DNA of 64,000 nucleotides from Marininema mesophilum. Its GTDB lineage: Bacteria; Bacillota; Bacilli; Thermoactinomycetales; DSM-45169. This document shows positions 43,080-51,431 of this stretch, one piece after another; the first letter of the stretch is position 1; each line of letters starts with the position of its first letter. The position numbers and the translations under genes are program-made. Below the pieces are notes generated by a model, which saw nothing but the letters and a program-made list of their open reading frames with translations, ran no database searches and was not told where the DNA came from. Location of the stretch: positions 62,001-126,000 of the forward strand of contig NZ_FNNQ01000010.1 of NCBI RefSeq assembly GCF_900106775.1, in the 5' to 3' direction.

Positions 43080-43490
43080 ATGGGTTTTTGTTGCGGAGCT
43101 ACGATGGTCGGTGCAGTGGGTACATTACGACAAGGTTCGACATTGGTGCATAATGCTCCCCTGCTATACTGTCCTGTTTGTCATCATGTAGAAGTACATC
43201 ATACCGTACAGGAAGAGTTTGACTTGTTGTTGGAAATTGCCCAGGGCGATGATACCCAGCATGTGAACTTAAAGGAACATGTGGATGAGTACATGATTGC
43301 TGAGTGGAAAGAATCGTGTACGAGCTTTCAGCAAGGTCAACCCGAATCGATTCTTCGTGAACAGATTGATATGGCCCTTGATTTGATGGGAGTGGCTAAG
43401 CAGCTACAGGATGAGGAATGGAAGAAAGCTCTAAAGGGTCGATTGCAAGTATTGGGAGAACGTTTTAATCAATTGCAAAAAACATGCTAA
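43080..43490 (+). CDS. Conserved-looking protein with N-terminal cysteine motif
   Basis: 136 residues; the ATG at 43080 is preceded by CAAGGAGGCGGGGGGAC, so translation should be strong. The N-terminal 40 residues contain CC (4-5) and CPVCHHVEVHH, which could form a zinc ribbon. The rest is an acidic helical region rich in Glu and Gln ending in a lone Cys. I do not recognise the family. It is monocistronic and followed by a terminator. A zinc-binding adaptor is the best structural guess. Confidence 0.7.
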   Translation: MGFCCGATMVGAVGTLRQGSTLVHNAPLLYCPVCHHVEVHHTVQEEFDLLLEIAQGDDTQHVNLKEHVDEYMIAEWKESCTSFQQGQPESILREQIDMALDLMGVAKQLQDEEWKKALKGRLQVLGERFNQLQKTC

Positions 43491-43512
43491 CGAATGGTTA
43501 GCGAGTAGATAA

Positions 43513-43558
43513 GAGGTTAGTGGTTAAGTCCAGGACACCACTAACCTTATTTGTTTTT
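43513..43558 (+). terminator. Terminator after zinc-finger-like gene
   Basis: AGGTTAGTGGT and ACCACTAACCT form a perfect 11-bp stem, followed by TATTTGTTTTT. Confidence 0.8.
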
Positions 43559-43779
43559 CTGTTGTTATTCTACAAAATGTTCCTATCTCAGGGGATAGGG
43601 AACTAACAGGCAGGGGAACATCAAATTAAAGGATAGCGCCTCCATTCTATGATTTATATATTTAAACGGATTCGTTTAGGAGAGCATATATTTCTTCTTC
43701 GACAAGAATCGATCAATCATGATAGACTGTTAAAAAATTAGGCTTCTTACAAAAAAGAGAGGGAAGAGGAGGGATTGGC

Positions 43780-44706
43780 TTGCGCATTTTAGTTTTGGGA
43801 GCTGGAGCCGTCGGAGGCTACTTTGGTGGTCGGCTCCATGAAGCAGGCGAAGATGTTACGTTTCTCGTCCGTTCTCAGCGCAAACAACAATTGGATGAGG
43901 CGGGTCTTGTGATCCGAAGCACCCATGGGGATTATCAGGCGCGGGTAAAGACGATCGTCACTGGGGAAGCAGCAGATCCATTTGATGTGGTGCTCTTCAG
44001 TGTGAAGGCCTATCATTTAGAGCAATCCTTTATTGACTTAGAACCCTATGTGAGTGAAAAAACGATGGTGATTCCATTGTTAAATGGAATTACTCATTTA
44101 GCTAGATTGGATGAGGTTTTCGGAAAAGAAAGGGTGCTGGGAGGACTCTGTTTTATCGAGACAACTTTAAATGAAGCGGGTGAGATCGAACAGTTTAGTG
44201 ATCAGCATGATTTGGTGTTTGGGGAGCGAGATGGAAGTACTTCTAAGCGGGTAGAACGGTTCCAGAGTGCGATCCATAAGACGAAAGTAAATGGATCCAA
44301 AAGCGATAAGATCAAGGTGGCGATGTGGCAAAAGTATCTCTTTCTTTCCGTCTTTAGTGGGATCACCTCTCTAATGGGAGAAAGTATAGGCCCGATTCGC
44401 GAGGTGCCTGGTGGGAGAGAGACAATACAAGAGCTAGTCTCAGAGGTAGCAATTGTCGCTCATAGCCAAGAGCCTGAGCTAAATGAAGGCGTGGCGGATA
44501 TCACCTTTTCCATCCTGGACAATTTGAGCGGATCGATGAAATCGTCGATGTTGCGAGACATCGAGAAGAAGGGAGAAGTGGAGGCGGATCATTTACATGG
44601 AGCCCTTCTCAAAATGGCTCCTGAGGGAGCAGAACTTCCTCGATTGACAGCGGTGTATGCTTTTTTGAAGGTATACGAAGGAAAGCGACAGCAGGGACGG
44701 TTATAA
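43780..44706 (+). CDS. 2-dehydropantoate 2-reductase family protein (PanE/ApbA-like)
   Basis: 308 residues from the TTG at 43780 behind AAGAGGAGGGATTGGC. The N-terminal NADP-binding motif is GAGAVGGYFGGRL. VLFSVKAYHLEQ, PLLNGITH and KYLFLSVFSGITSLM follow the ketopantoate reductase order, and the C-terminal domain has EVEADHLHGALLKMA. The enzyme reduces ketopantoate to pantoate for coenzyme A synthesis. Several paralogues exist in Bacillales, and the second catalytic lysine region (KVAMWQKYL) is present. Whether this is the main PanE is uncertain. Confidence 0.88.
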   Translation: MRILVLGAGAVGGYFGGRLHEAGEDVTFLVRSQRKQQLDEAGLVIRSTHGDYQARVKTIVTGEAADPFDVVLFSVKAYHLEQSFIDLEPYVSEKTMVIPLLNGITHLARLDEVFGKERVLGGLCFIETTLNEAGEIEQFSDQHDLVFGERDGSTSKRVERFQSAIHKTKVNGSKSDKIKVAMWQKYLFLSVFSGITSLMGESIGPIREVPGGRETIQELVSEVAIVAHSQEPELNEGVADITFSILDNLSGSMKSSMLRDIEKKGEVEADHLHGALLKMAPEGAELPRLTAVYAFLKVYEGKRQQGRL

Positions 44707-44748
44707 GGAAAGCTTGTTTTGAAGAGGGAGTATGAATTACCTAATGAT

Positions 44749-44793
44749 TAATAAGGGCGCCGGAATGTTATAACGTTCCGGCGCCCTTATTGA
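44749..44793 (+). terminator. Strong terminator after PanE-like gene
   Basis: AATAAGGGCGCCGGAA and TTCCGGCGCCCTTATT form a perfect 16-bp stem. Its weak T tail may favour bidirectional use. Confidence 0.85.
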
Positions 44794-44897
44794 AGAAGAA
44801 TCGATTCGATTTTTCAATACGATAATGTAGCGTTCATGTTACCAGTAGTATCAAGACGCATATCCCGATGTTGCCGATAAATATTCTAGCTCTAGAC

Positions 44898-45569
44898 TTA
44901 CTGCGGAGGAACAAAGTCTTTGAAGGTATCCCCCACAGCACCCAACCCAGTGGCAAGAGCGACTCCCAATATGAAGAGAGTAAGTGCCACAGTCCAGCCC
45001 TTGGCGGTGCTTACTTTCCCAATAATTGATAAGCCTAGGGCGGTCAAAATAAGATGCCAAATAGCAAAAATTTCGATGTTACCCAACAAGGCCTTCACCA
45101 TGAGGCTATCAGAGGAGATGAAGGCAGCGAGGCTAGTGGGGGTAACGGAGTTTTGCAACTCTTGGATATTCGCCCCTGTGGCTACTACAATGATGGCTTG
45201 CAAAATTAATCCAAGCAGGCTGATGACAGAGGTGTACACATTAAGAGAGAAAACTTGTCGGTAAGTAGCTTTACCGCTTAATACACGGAGAAAAATCCAT
45301 TGAAGCAGGGCAGATATCAATAGACTGATGGGGGCACCCAGTAAAACGCCTAGTACAGACATGGTGATGACAAAGCCAGGTGGAGAGGCAGGGGTCAGCA
45401 TGACAGCTGTTGTGAGCGCGGTCAGCCCTAGAATGGTTAAAAATGCAGACCAAAAATCGGGTCTTTCGGCAATACGTTGGAATTGAAGAGTGGGACTTGT
45501 CATCATACCCAGAAGAGATGGTTTGACGGCAGCTGTAGGGTTTCCCTCTGGTTCGTGAGCTTGTTGCAC
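44898..45569 (-). CDS. Yip1-family membrane protein
   Basis: 223 residues from the GTG at 45569, seven bases after AAGGAGG. Five hydrophobic segments are visible (AFLTILGLTALTTAVML, VLGVLLGAPISLLISALLQW, VISLLGLILQAIIVVATG, FAIWHLILTALGLSIIG, ALTLFILGVALATG). The segment WIFLRVLSGKATYRQVFSLNVYTSVI, in part, and the FAIWHL motif are typical of bacterial Yip1/YIPF-like proteins. The function in bacteria is unknown; membrane organisation or transport has been suggested. No clear operon partner. Confidence 0.75.
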   Translation of the reverse strand: MQQAHEPEGNPTAAVKPSLLGMMTSPTLQFQRIAERPDFWSAFLTILGLTALTTAVMLTPASPPGFVITMSVLGVLLGAPISLLISALLQWIFLRVLSGKATYRQVFSLNVYTSVISLLGLILQAIIVVATGANIQELQNSVTPTSLAAFISSDSLMVKALLGNIEIFAIWHLILTALGLSIIGKVSTAKGWTVALTLFILGVALATGLGAVGDTFKDFVPPQ

Positions 45570-45795
45570 ATCAATACCTCCTTGATGGGGCTCATTTATT
45601 TAGCATTAACATGATTTGAGAAGATCTCCTTTCTGAATATTATATAACGATTCAGAGATTAGATGTACAATGTGCTGAATCGTTATGTTGAGGTCTGAAT
45701 AAATTGTCGCCGAAGTCCTATTTTTTATGGCGATACTTATAGGTATGGTGCCTCCTTTTTGGATAGAAGGAGGAAATGGAAGGAGATGGGAAGAG

Positions 45796-45833
45796 ATAAA
45801 AGTAACCCCCTGTTCAAAGTACAGGGGGTTACA
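45796..45833 (-). terminator. Terminator after iron alcohol dehydrogenase gene
   Basis: On the minus strand GTAACCCCCTGT-actttga-ACAGGGGGTTAC is followed by TTTTATC. The stem is perfect over 12 bp and lies 14 bases beyond the stop. Confidence 0.85.
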
Positions 45834-45846
45834 TGAATCTATTAGC

Positions 45847-47013
45847 TTATAACGCTGCTTTCAAAATCGAGTACACATCTTCCTTTGCCAGCTTCTTAAA
45901 ATGTCCAAACTCTTTAGCTGTGAGCAGAGTCCTCTCTACCATTAGTTCCAGCTTGGAGTCATCGATGTTGTAATCAGCGAGGCGGGAAGGTGCTCCGATA
46001 GAAGTCCAGAATTCTCGAAGGCGATCCACTCCTTCAAGACCAACTTCTCGCTCACTCTTGCCAGTAGGATCTACTCCAAAGACATGGACGGCCAATTTTG
46101 CGGCACGGGAAGGATCTGCGTCAATGGTATGTCTAATCCAATGAGGGAAAAGGATGGCTAGCCCACCGCCATGGGGAATGTCATAAACAGCGGAGACAGC
46201 ATGCTCAATATGATGGGTACTCCAATCCCCCACTACTCCCATGGATAGGGTTCCGTTAAGGGCCATGGTACCAGCATAGAGAAGTGTTTCCCGTAATTCA
46301 TAGTTCTCCAGGTCTTTTATCATCTTCGGCGCTGTTTCGATGACAGTGTTTAAGATTGACTCACCAAAGCGATCCAATAGAGGTGTGTTCGGAGAATGAT
46401 TAAAGTATTGTTCCAACACATGGGACATCATGTCAACGATGCCATAGATTGTTTGATCCAGTGGGACGGAAAAGGTATTGGAGGGATCTAAGATAGAGAA
46501 GCGAGGGTAGGAAACAGGTGAGCTCCAAGGCGCCTTCTGTTGAGTATCCCAGTTGGTGATTACCGAACCGGAATTCATTTCTGAGCCAGTAGCGGCCAAG
46601 GTGAGCACGGTGCCAAAGGGCAGCGCTTTATCTGCGGTTGCTTTTTTAGTAATAATATCCCAGACATCACCATCGTAGAGGGCGCCAACTGCGATAGCTT
46701 TTGTGCAGTCGATGACACTTCCCCCACCTACTGCAAGGATTAAATCAATCTCCTCTTGGCGACATAGATCAACGCCGCGTTTGACTGTGGTCAAGCGAGG
46801 ATTGGGTTCAACTCCCGCAAGTTCAAATACATCGCGATCCATCTCCTTTAGAATAGAGAGGATTTGATCGTAAAGGCCACTACGCTTAATACTGCCGCCG
46901 CCATATACAAGAAGAATTCTTTTGGCGTCTGATGGTATCTCCTCTTTTAGCTTAGAGAGGGTTCCTTTTCCGAATACGAGCCGGGTAGGATTATGGTAAG
47001 TAAAAGTATCCAA
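45847..47013 (-). CDS. Iron-containing alcohol dehydrogenase (YugJ/YugK-like)
   Basis: 388 residues from the TTG at 47013 (RBS AGAAGGTGAT); the frame reaches 47055 but MDTFTYHNPTRLVFG matches the usual family N-terminus. NADP-binding GGGSVID, ILAVGGGS and TLAATGSEMNSGSVI are present, and metal ligands lie in DMMSHVLEQY and STHHIEHAVSAVYDIPHGGG. Group III dehydrogenases of this type act on butanol or other aldehydes and alcohols. The length and sequence fit the NADH-dependent butanol dehydrogenase branch. Monocistronic. Confidence 0.93.
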   Translation of the reverse strand: MDTFTYHNPTRLVFGKGTLSKLKEEIPSDAKRILLVYGGGSIKRSGLYDQILSILKEMDRDVFELAGVEPNPRLTTVKRGVDLCRQEEIDLILAVGGGSVIDCTKAIAVGALYDGDVWDIITKKATADKALPFGTVLTLAATGSEMNSGSVITNWDTQQKAPWSSPVSYPRFSILDPSNTFSVPLDQTIYGIVDMMSHVLEQYFNHSPNTPLLDRFGESILNTVIETAPKMIKDLENYELRETLLYAGTMALNGTLSMGVVGDWSTHHIEHAVSAVYDIPHGGGLAILFPHWIRHTIDADPSRAAKLAVHVFGVDPTGKSEREVGLEGVDRLREFWTSIGAPSRLADYNIDDSKLELMVERTLLTAKEFGHFKKLAKEDVYSILKAAL

Positions 47014-47422
47014 TCGTATCACCTTCTTGTATGTATTTGTAATAGGATAACGCAAGGGTGTTAATCTGGCGAGGAGGATTTAGGGCAGAAATCGGCGATG
47101 AGGAGCGATATTCCCTAAATACACCTAGGATTTACAGGGAATGCGCCCTATTTATTTCGATTTCAGTAATTTACGTGTATCGTGATTTTCGAGGTACTTA
47201 GACTAGCGTGTTAATATGGAGAGTAGCAAGCAGATACCTCAAATGGGGTTGTCCTATTTTTAGTCTAACACTCAATTTGTTAACTTATTCATGATGGGAT
47301 TACGTCAAGGGTTTAGAAGCCATACATATGATCTGAAATCTGAGTTTAATAGGCACGCACCGGAATCGAATTCCTTATTTTAGACATATAATAAATAGTC
47401 GTAAAAAAGGGGGATTTTAGGA
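47014..47422 (+). other. Intergenic region upstream of methyltransferase
   Basis: About 410 bases without a gene. TATAAT lies at 47386-47391, 30 bases before the methyltransferase start, and is probably its -10; no good -35 is seen. A partial inverted pair (GACTAGCGTGTTA, about 47210, versus TAGTCTAACACTC, about 47260) is present but imperfect. Confidence 0.4.
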
Positions 47423-48118
47423 ATGCAAAGATTCTATGAAAAGATTATATTACCTATTTTTTTAGTGTTTAAACCGAAAAATATAGTAGAAATTGGGGCT
47501 GATGTGGGGTATAATACATCAAAGATTTTAGAATACTGCAAAGATTCAGGTGCACAATTGACAGTAATAGATCCTTATCCCCGATTTAATGAAGAAGAAA
47601 TGAAAAAAATGCATCCCTATTTGTCAGTGGAAAAAATATTAAGTTTGAAGGCTTTAAATAATTTAGAAGATTATGACGCTATTTTAATTGATGGAGATCA
47701 TAATTGGTATACAGTTTATCATGAACTCAAGTTAGTTGAACAAAAATCTTTAAAAGAAGGTAAGTTTCCGCTTATCTTTTTACATGACACTGATTGGCCT
47801 TATGCTAGACGTGATATGTACTATTTACCTGAGAGTATTCCGCCAGAATATCGACATTCTTATGCAAAGAAAGGGTTAGTACCAGGTTCATCAGAATTAT
47901 CGGATGATAGTATATTAAATCACTGGTTTAATCACGCATTATATGAAGGAGGAGAGCGAAATGGAGTTCTAACAGCTATAGAGGATTTTTTGAAAGAAAC
48001 TCCTCTTCCATACTTTTTTCATAAAGCGTATTCTAATAACGGTTTAGGTATTATTATCCCAGATGATCTAGCGCTAAATAATACGGTTACACGCATAGTA
48101 GAGGAATCTGGACTTTAA
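47423..48118 (+). CDS. Class I SAM-dependent methyltransferase (Methyltransf_24/CmcI-like)
   Basis: 231 residues; the ATG at 47423 follows AAAAGGGGGATTTTAGGA. Motif I is VEIGADVGYNTSKIL, the acidic ribose-binding residue follows in TVIDPYP, and ILIDGDHNWYTVYHEL is the motif common to Methyltransf_24 and cephalosporin hydroxylase-like enzymes. LIFLHDTDWPYARRDMYYLP also fits. The gene is noticeably more A/T-rich and uses AT-ending codons more than its neighbours, suggesting transfer. Relatives occur in polysaccharide and natural product clusters; no partner is nearby, so the substrate is unknown. Confidence 0.85.
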   Translation: MQRFYEKIILPIFLVFKPKNIVEIGADVGYNTSKILEYCKDSGAQLTVIDPYPRFNEEEMKKMHPYLSVEKILSLKALNNLEDYDAILIDGDHNWYTVYHELKLVEQKSLKEGKFPLIFLHDTDWPYARRDMYYLPESIPPEYRHSYAKKGLVPGSSELSDDSILNHWFNHALYEGGERNGVLTAIEDFLKETPLPYFFHKAYSNNGLGIIIPDDLALNNTVTRIVEESGL

Positions 48119-48200
48119 ATAACTCATTGCATTTCTCCGTGTTTTTTGTAGATGAGGTACCTTCATCTTACACGGAGAATGCAACGAGTTAACTTTTTTC
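48117..48200. terminator. Long bidirectional hairpin between methyltransferase and permease
   Basis: AACTCATTGCATTTCTCCGTGT and ACACGGAGAATGCAACGAGTT pair with two mismatches across a ~35-base loop, followed by TTTTTTC on the plus strand. Confidence 0.75.
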
Positions 48201-48212
48201 GGCTTGTTGCTA

Positions 48213-49499
48213 TTAAGAGATTTGAGATGGCTCACAAGGAGTGCCATGTTTTTGTTGCAATGAAGATCGATTACGAAGAGCACGCCTATTGGCATATAAG
48301 GTGAGGGTGAGCATTATCCCCCATACCCATAGAGGTGTAAAGGTGAGTAATGCTAAAAAGGCTATAGAGAGTAGCAGACAGATGACACGGGTCCCCCATT
48401 CAGAAAATAATCGATAGGCGGCCAAAATTCCACATAGAGCGTTCCCGATAAAGAAGGCATTGGCGATGGCTACAACATGATCGAGAGTGATCCACCCCAT
48501 ATTCGTTATGATAAAAATGATGAATTGAACGGTAGCAAGGGTAAGGATTGCTGGAAAAGGTACCCCTTGCTTTGTCCGACGAGTAAGTAGATGGAAAGGT
48601 GTCTCAGCGGCTTGAGCACTAATTAGGCGGGCGGTACCGCCAACTACGAGCAAAAAGGTACTAATACATAATCCTACCGTGATTAGAGTGATGATGGGTA
48701 CTGTCCATGTGCCAAGGAGTGAATAAAGAACGATTACCAAACGAGGAGAGTTAGGGTCTACACCGACAATTTGTGTGGGATCGATCCATTGAACCGAAGC
48801 GGCGGTGGCTAGGGAAACAAGTGCCACTACGATCAGGCTATATCGAACAGCCCTGGGGATGGTCCTTTCCCGGTCCTTTACTTCTAAGCTATAGTTGCCG
48901 ACGATCTCCCATCCGACGATCGCCCAAAATAATAGCAATAATCCATAACCAAAGTCCCCGCCGTGGAAAGGAGAATCAAGGTATGATCCTTCTCTAAAAG
49001 AAGGGATTGCACGGAAACTACCTAATAACAAGACGACCGAGGCAGAGGTGGACAAAACTAAGGCTAAACGACCAACATAGGAAAGGCGAGTTGACAGTAT
49101 CCATAGGGATAGAATGAGTAAAAGCATGCCATATTCTTCTCGCCAAGAAATATTTCCATGAAACCAAGTACTTATGAACTCTCCTGCAGTGGAGAAGAGG
49201 GCTATTGGACCGACACAGGCTGCTAATATTTGAAACCAAGCTGCTAACTTTTCGATGTCCGATCCAAAGGCGCGTTTTACGGCGATAGACAAGCCTCCAT
49301 CGCCAGGCCAAGCGATACTCATCCGAGCAAAAAGGCGTGCAAACAACCCACTAAAAATAAGCATCAAAGTCCATGCAATAATAGCGTAATCCCCTATCTG
49401 TTGATAAAGGAGGGGAGGAAGTAAAATAATCCCTGAACCAAGCACTGGGCCGACCATTAGTCCACTTAGTGTAAAGGTTCCAATAGAGTCACGTTTCAT
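48213..49499 (-). CDS. APC-superfamily amino acid permease (YjeH-like)
   Basis: 428 residues; ATG at 49499 with AGGAGGTTAAATAA upstream. About twelve hydrophobic helices. The N-terminal FTLSGLMVGPVLGSGIILLPPLLYQQIG is the APC substrate-binding first helix (GxG). WAIVGWEIVGNYSLEVKDRERTIPRAV also fits amino-acid exporters and importers of the YjeH/YfnA group. It is divergent from a LysR regulator; such pairs usually mean that the regulator controls the transporter. Confidence 0.85.
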   Translation of the reverse strand: MKRDSIGTFTLSGLMVGPVLGSGIILLPPLLYQQIGDYAIIAWTLMLIFSGLFARLFARMSIAWPGDGGLSIAVKRAFGSDIEKLAAWFQILAACVGPIALFSTAGEFISTWFHGNISWREEYGMLLLILSLWILSTRLSYVGRLALVLSTSASVVLLLGSFRAIPSFREGSYLDSPFHGGDFGYGLLLLFWAIVGWEIVGNYSLEVKDRERTIPRAVRYSLIVVALVSLATAASVQWIDPTQIVGVDPNSPRLVIVLYSLLGTWTVPIITLITVGLCISTFLLVVGGTARLISAQAAETPFHLLTRRTKQGVPFPAILTLATVQFIIFIITNMGWITLDHVVAIANAFFIGNALCGILAAYRLFSEWGTRVICLLLSIAFLALLTFTPLWVWGIMLTLTLYANRRALRNRSSLQQKHGTPCEPSQIS

Positions 49500-49524
49500 T
49501 TATTTAACCTCCTGTTTGGTTTAA

Positions 49525-49538
49525 CCGTAATTATACGG
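49525..49538. promoter_or_regulatory. Candidate LysR-type operator in divergent region
   Basis: CCGTAATTATACGG is an inverted repeat (CCGTa/tACGG core) centred between the permease and the LysR gene. Its size and AT centre fit LysR-type sites. Confidence 0.45.
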
Positions 49539-49615
49539 ATGAGTGATTGATTTGTTAAATGAATGGTTTTAATTAAAATGATCGGATTTTATAATAGATG
49601 AAAGGAGGTATCGAT

Positions 49616-50509
49616 ATGGAGCTTCGTTATCTAAAAACCTTTCGTACAGTGGCAGAGACGGGGGGATTTACTAGAGCAGGTGAGGTACTGGGGTATGCAC
49701 AATCGACGGTGACTGCTCATATCAGGACATTGGAGGAAGAGATGGGGACTCTGCTTTTCGACCGTTTAGGAAAGCGGTCGGTCCTTACTGAGGCAGGGGA
49801 GAAACTACTTCCCTTTGCTGAGAAAATGGATCGCTTATATAATGAGGCCATCGAAGTCGTAAATATGGATGAGACTCCTACCGGTCGATTGCGGATTGGA
49901 GCACCTGAGTCCCTTCTTGTATACCGCTTGCCAGCTCTGCTTCACGAGTACAGAGAGCGTTATCCTAAGGTGCGGTTAGAATTAACACCTGGGCAGTGTA
50001 AAGAAATGCCAGGGAAGTTGAAGGAGGGGGATATGGATCTAGCATTTCTATTGGATGAAGAGTGTTCAGAAAAAGAATTTAATATGAAAACCCTCATCCA
50101 GGAGGAACTAGTGATGGTGTGTGCTCCTGATCATGAGTTAGCTAAAGAGAACGTGGTTACTACTAAGGAGTTAACAGGTCAGACGATTTTGCAGACGGAA
50201 AGGGGCTGTACCTATCGTTTGTTACTAGAACAGCGATTGAAGGAAGGCAGTATAGGCCAATATCATCGGATTGATTTTTGGAGTGTCGAGGCGATAAAAC
50301 AGTGTACGATAAGTGGCTTAGGCATTTCATACTTGCCTTATATATCAGTGATGCGAGAGATAGATGAGGGGAGGCTTATCAACCTGCCCTGGATGTATAG
50401 AGATGATCGTGTTTATACGCAATTAATATGGCATAAAGATAAACAGCTTTCGCCTGCGATGCAGCGGTTTATAGAGCTGAGTATGCATAGAACCCCTCAC
50501 CTAAAGTAG
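49616..50509 (+). CDS. LysR-family transcriptional regulator
   Basis: 297 residues from the ATG at 49616, right behind GAAAGGAGGTATCGAT; an in-frame start at 49598 lies upstream of this site. The N-terminal winged helix is MELRYLKTFRTVAETGGFTRAGEVLGYAQSTVTAHIRTLEEE in part. The C-terminal domain is a periplasmic-binding-like effector fold (GRLRIGAPESLLVYRLP, LVMVCAPDHEL). Divergent orientation suggests control of the APC permease gene in response to an amino acid-like ligand, by inference. A short hairpin follows. Confidence 0.92.
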   Translation: MELRYLKTFRTVAETGGFTRAGEVLGYAQSTVTAHIRTLEEEMGTLLFDRLGKRSVLTEAGEKLLPFAEKMDRLYNEAIEVVNMDETPTGRLRIGAPESLLVYRLPALLHEYRERYPKVRLELTPGQCKEMPGKLKEGDMDLAFLLDEECSEKEFNMKTLIQEELVMVCAPDHELAKENVVTTKELTGQTILQTERGCTYRLLLEQRLKEGSIGQYHRIDFWSVEAIKQCTISGLGISYLPYISVMREIDEGRLINLPWMYRDDRVYTQLIWHKDKQLSPAMQRFIELSMHRTPHLK

Positions 50510-50523
50510 ATGAAGGGTTCTGA
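50489..50523. terminator. Hairpin at LysR/udk convergence
   Basis: AGAACC and GGGTTCT arms with partially paired middle part (CTCACCT/AGATGAA). It overlaps the end of the LysR gene and precedes the udk stop. Confidence 0.5.
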
Positions 50524-50533
50524 GTGCCGAGTT

Positions 50534-51148
50534 TTAGCCAAGGATGGTCTGGATTTGGTTGATAAGAAGATTGACAGCGACTTGATTGTAGCCTCCCTCA
50601 GGGATAATGAGATCCGCATAACGTTTGCTTGGTTCGATAAATTGAAGATGCATCGGACGGACCACCGTTAGGTATTGCTCAATGACAGAATCCAGGCTCC
50701 TGCCGCGGGCCTTAGTGTCCCGTTCGATGCGGCGAAGAATACGAACATCTGCGTCCGTGTCCACAAAAACTTTAATGTCCATCAGATCTCGAAGTCGCTC
50801 ATCCTCAAGGATAAGGATTCCTTCCAAGATGATTACATCCTTGGGAGTGATAGTCATTTTCTCGGGAGCTCGTGTGTGCAGAGCAAAATCGTAGATCGGT
50901 TTTTCAATAGTCTCCTGTTGCTGGAGCTTGTGCAAATGATCGATAAGTAAATCATTATCGAAGGCGAGAGGGTGATCGTAATTCGTTTTAACCCGCTCTT
51001 CCATGGGGAGGTGGCTTTGATCCTTATAATAGGCGTCTTGTTCGATTAAAGCCACGGAATCGGAGAAACGTTCACAGATATTGCGGGCTACAGTCGTCTT
51101 TCCTGAGCCGCTACCGCCGGCCACGCCGATGATGATAGGTGCTTTCAT
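50534..51148 (-). CDS. udk: Uridine kinase
   Basis: 204 residues; ATG at 51148, RBS GAAAGGAATC about ten bases upstream. P-loop GGSGSGKT is at residues 11-18. LIEQDAYYKDQSHL, NYDHPLAFDNDLL, DVIILEGILIL and RIERDTKARGRSLDSV are hallmarks. The enzyme phosphorylates uridine and cytidine with ATP or GTP in pyrimidine salvage. A short ORF upstream overlaps its start as ATGA. Confidence 0.96.
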   Translation of the reverse strand: MKAPIIIGVAGGSGSGKTTVARNICERFSDSVALIEQDAYYKDQSHLPMEERVKTNYDHPLAFDNDLLIDHLHKLQQQETIEKPIYDFALHTRAPEKMTITPKDVIILEGILILEDERLRDLMDIKVFVDTDADVRILRRIERDTKARGRSLDSVIEQYLTVVRPMHLQFIEPSKRYADLIIPEGGYNQVAVNLLINQIQTILG

Positions 51149-51330
51149 AAAATTATGATTCCTTTCAGTCTCTCCACTAGGATAAGAGGTTTCTGGTATT
51201 CCTTTATTAGGGGAATATTAGTCCATTCTGCTAGACGTTTCATTAAAGACAGACCTTCGCTGATGATAGCAAGTTCGGGAACTTTTTTCAAGGCGTGGGT
51301 ATAGAACATACTGGTAAAGGGACTGATCAT
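51145..51330 (-). CDS. Small ORF coupled to udk
   Basis: 61 codons from the ATG at 51330, ending TGA where it overlaps the udk ATG by four bases (ATGA). The upstream site GAGGCACCCT is weak. The peptide contains PLILVERLKGIIIL at its end and no recognised motif. Overlap with udk suggests translational coupling, but chance overlap is possible. Confidence 0.35.
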   Translation of the reverse strand: MISPFTSMFYTHALKKVPELAIISEGLSLMKRLAEWTNIPLIKEYQKPLILVERLKGIIIL

Positions 51331-51431
51331 AGGGTGCCTCGCTCATATGAGTTAATGGGATATGTAAAGGGGTGGGCGGGAATTAACAAGGGGTGACATA
51401 CTGGGGTGAACAGAACAGAAGGAGGTACTCG

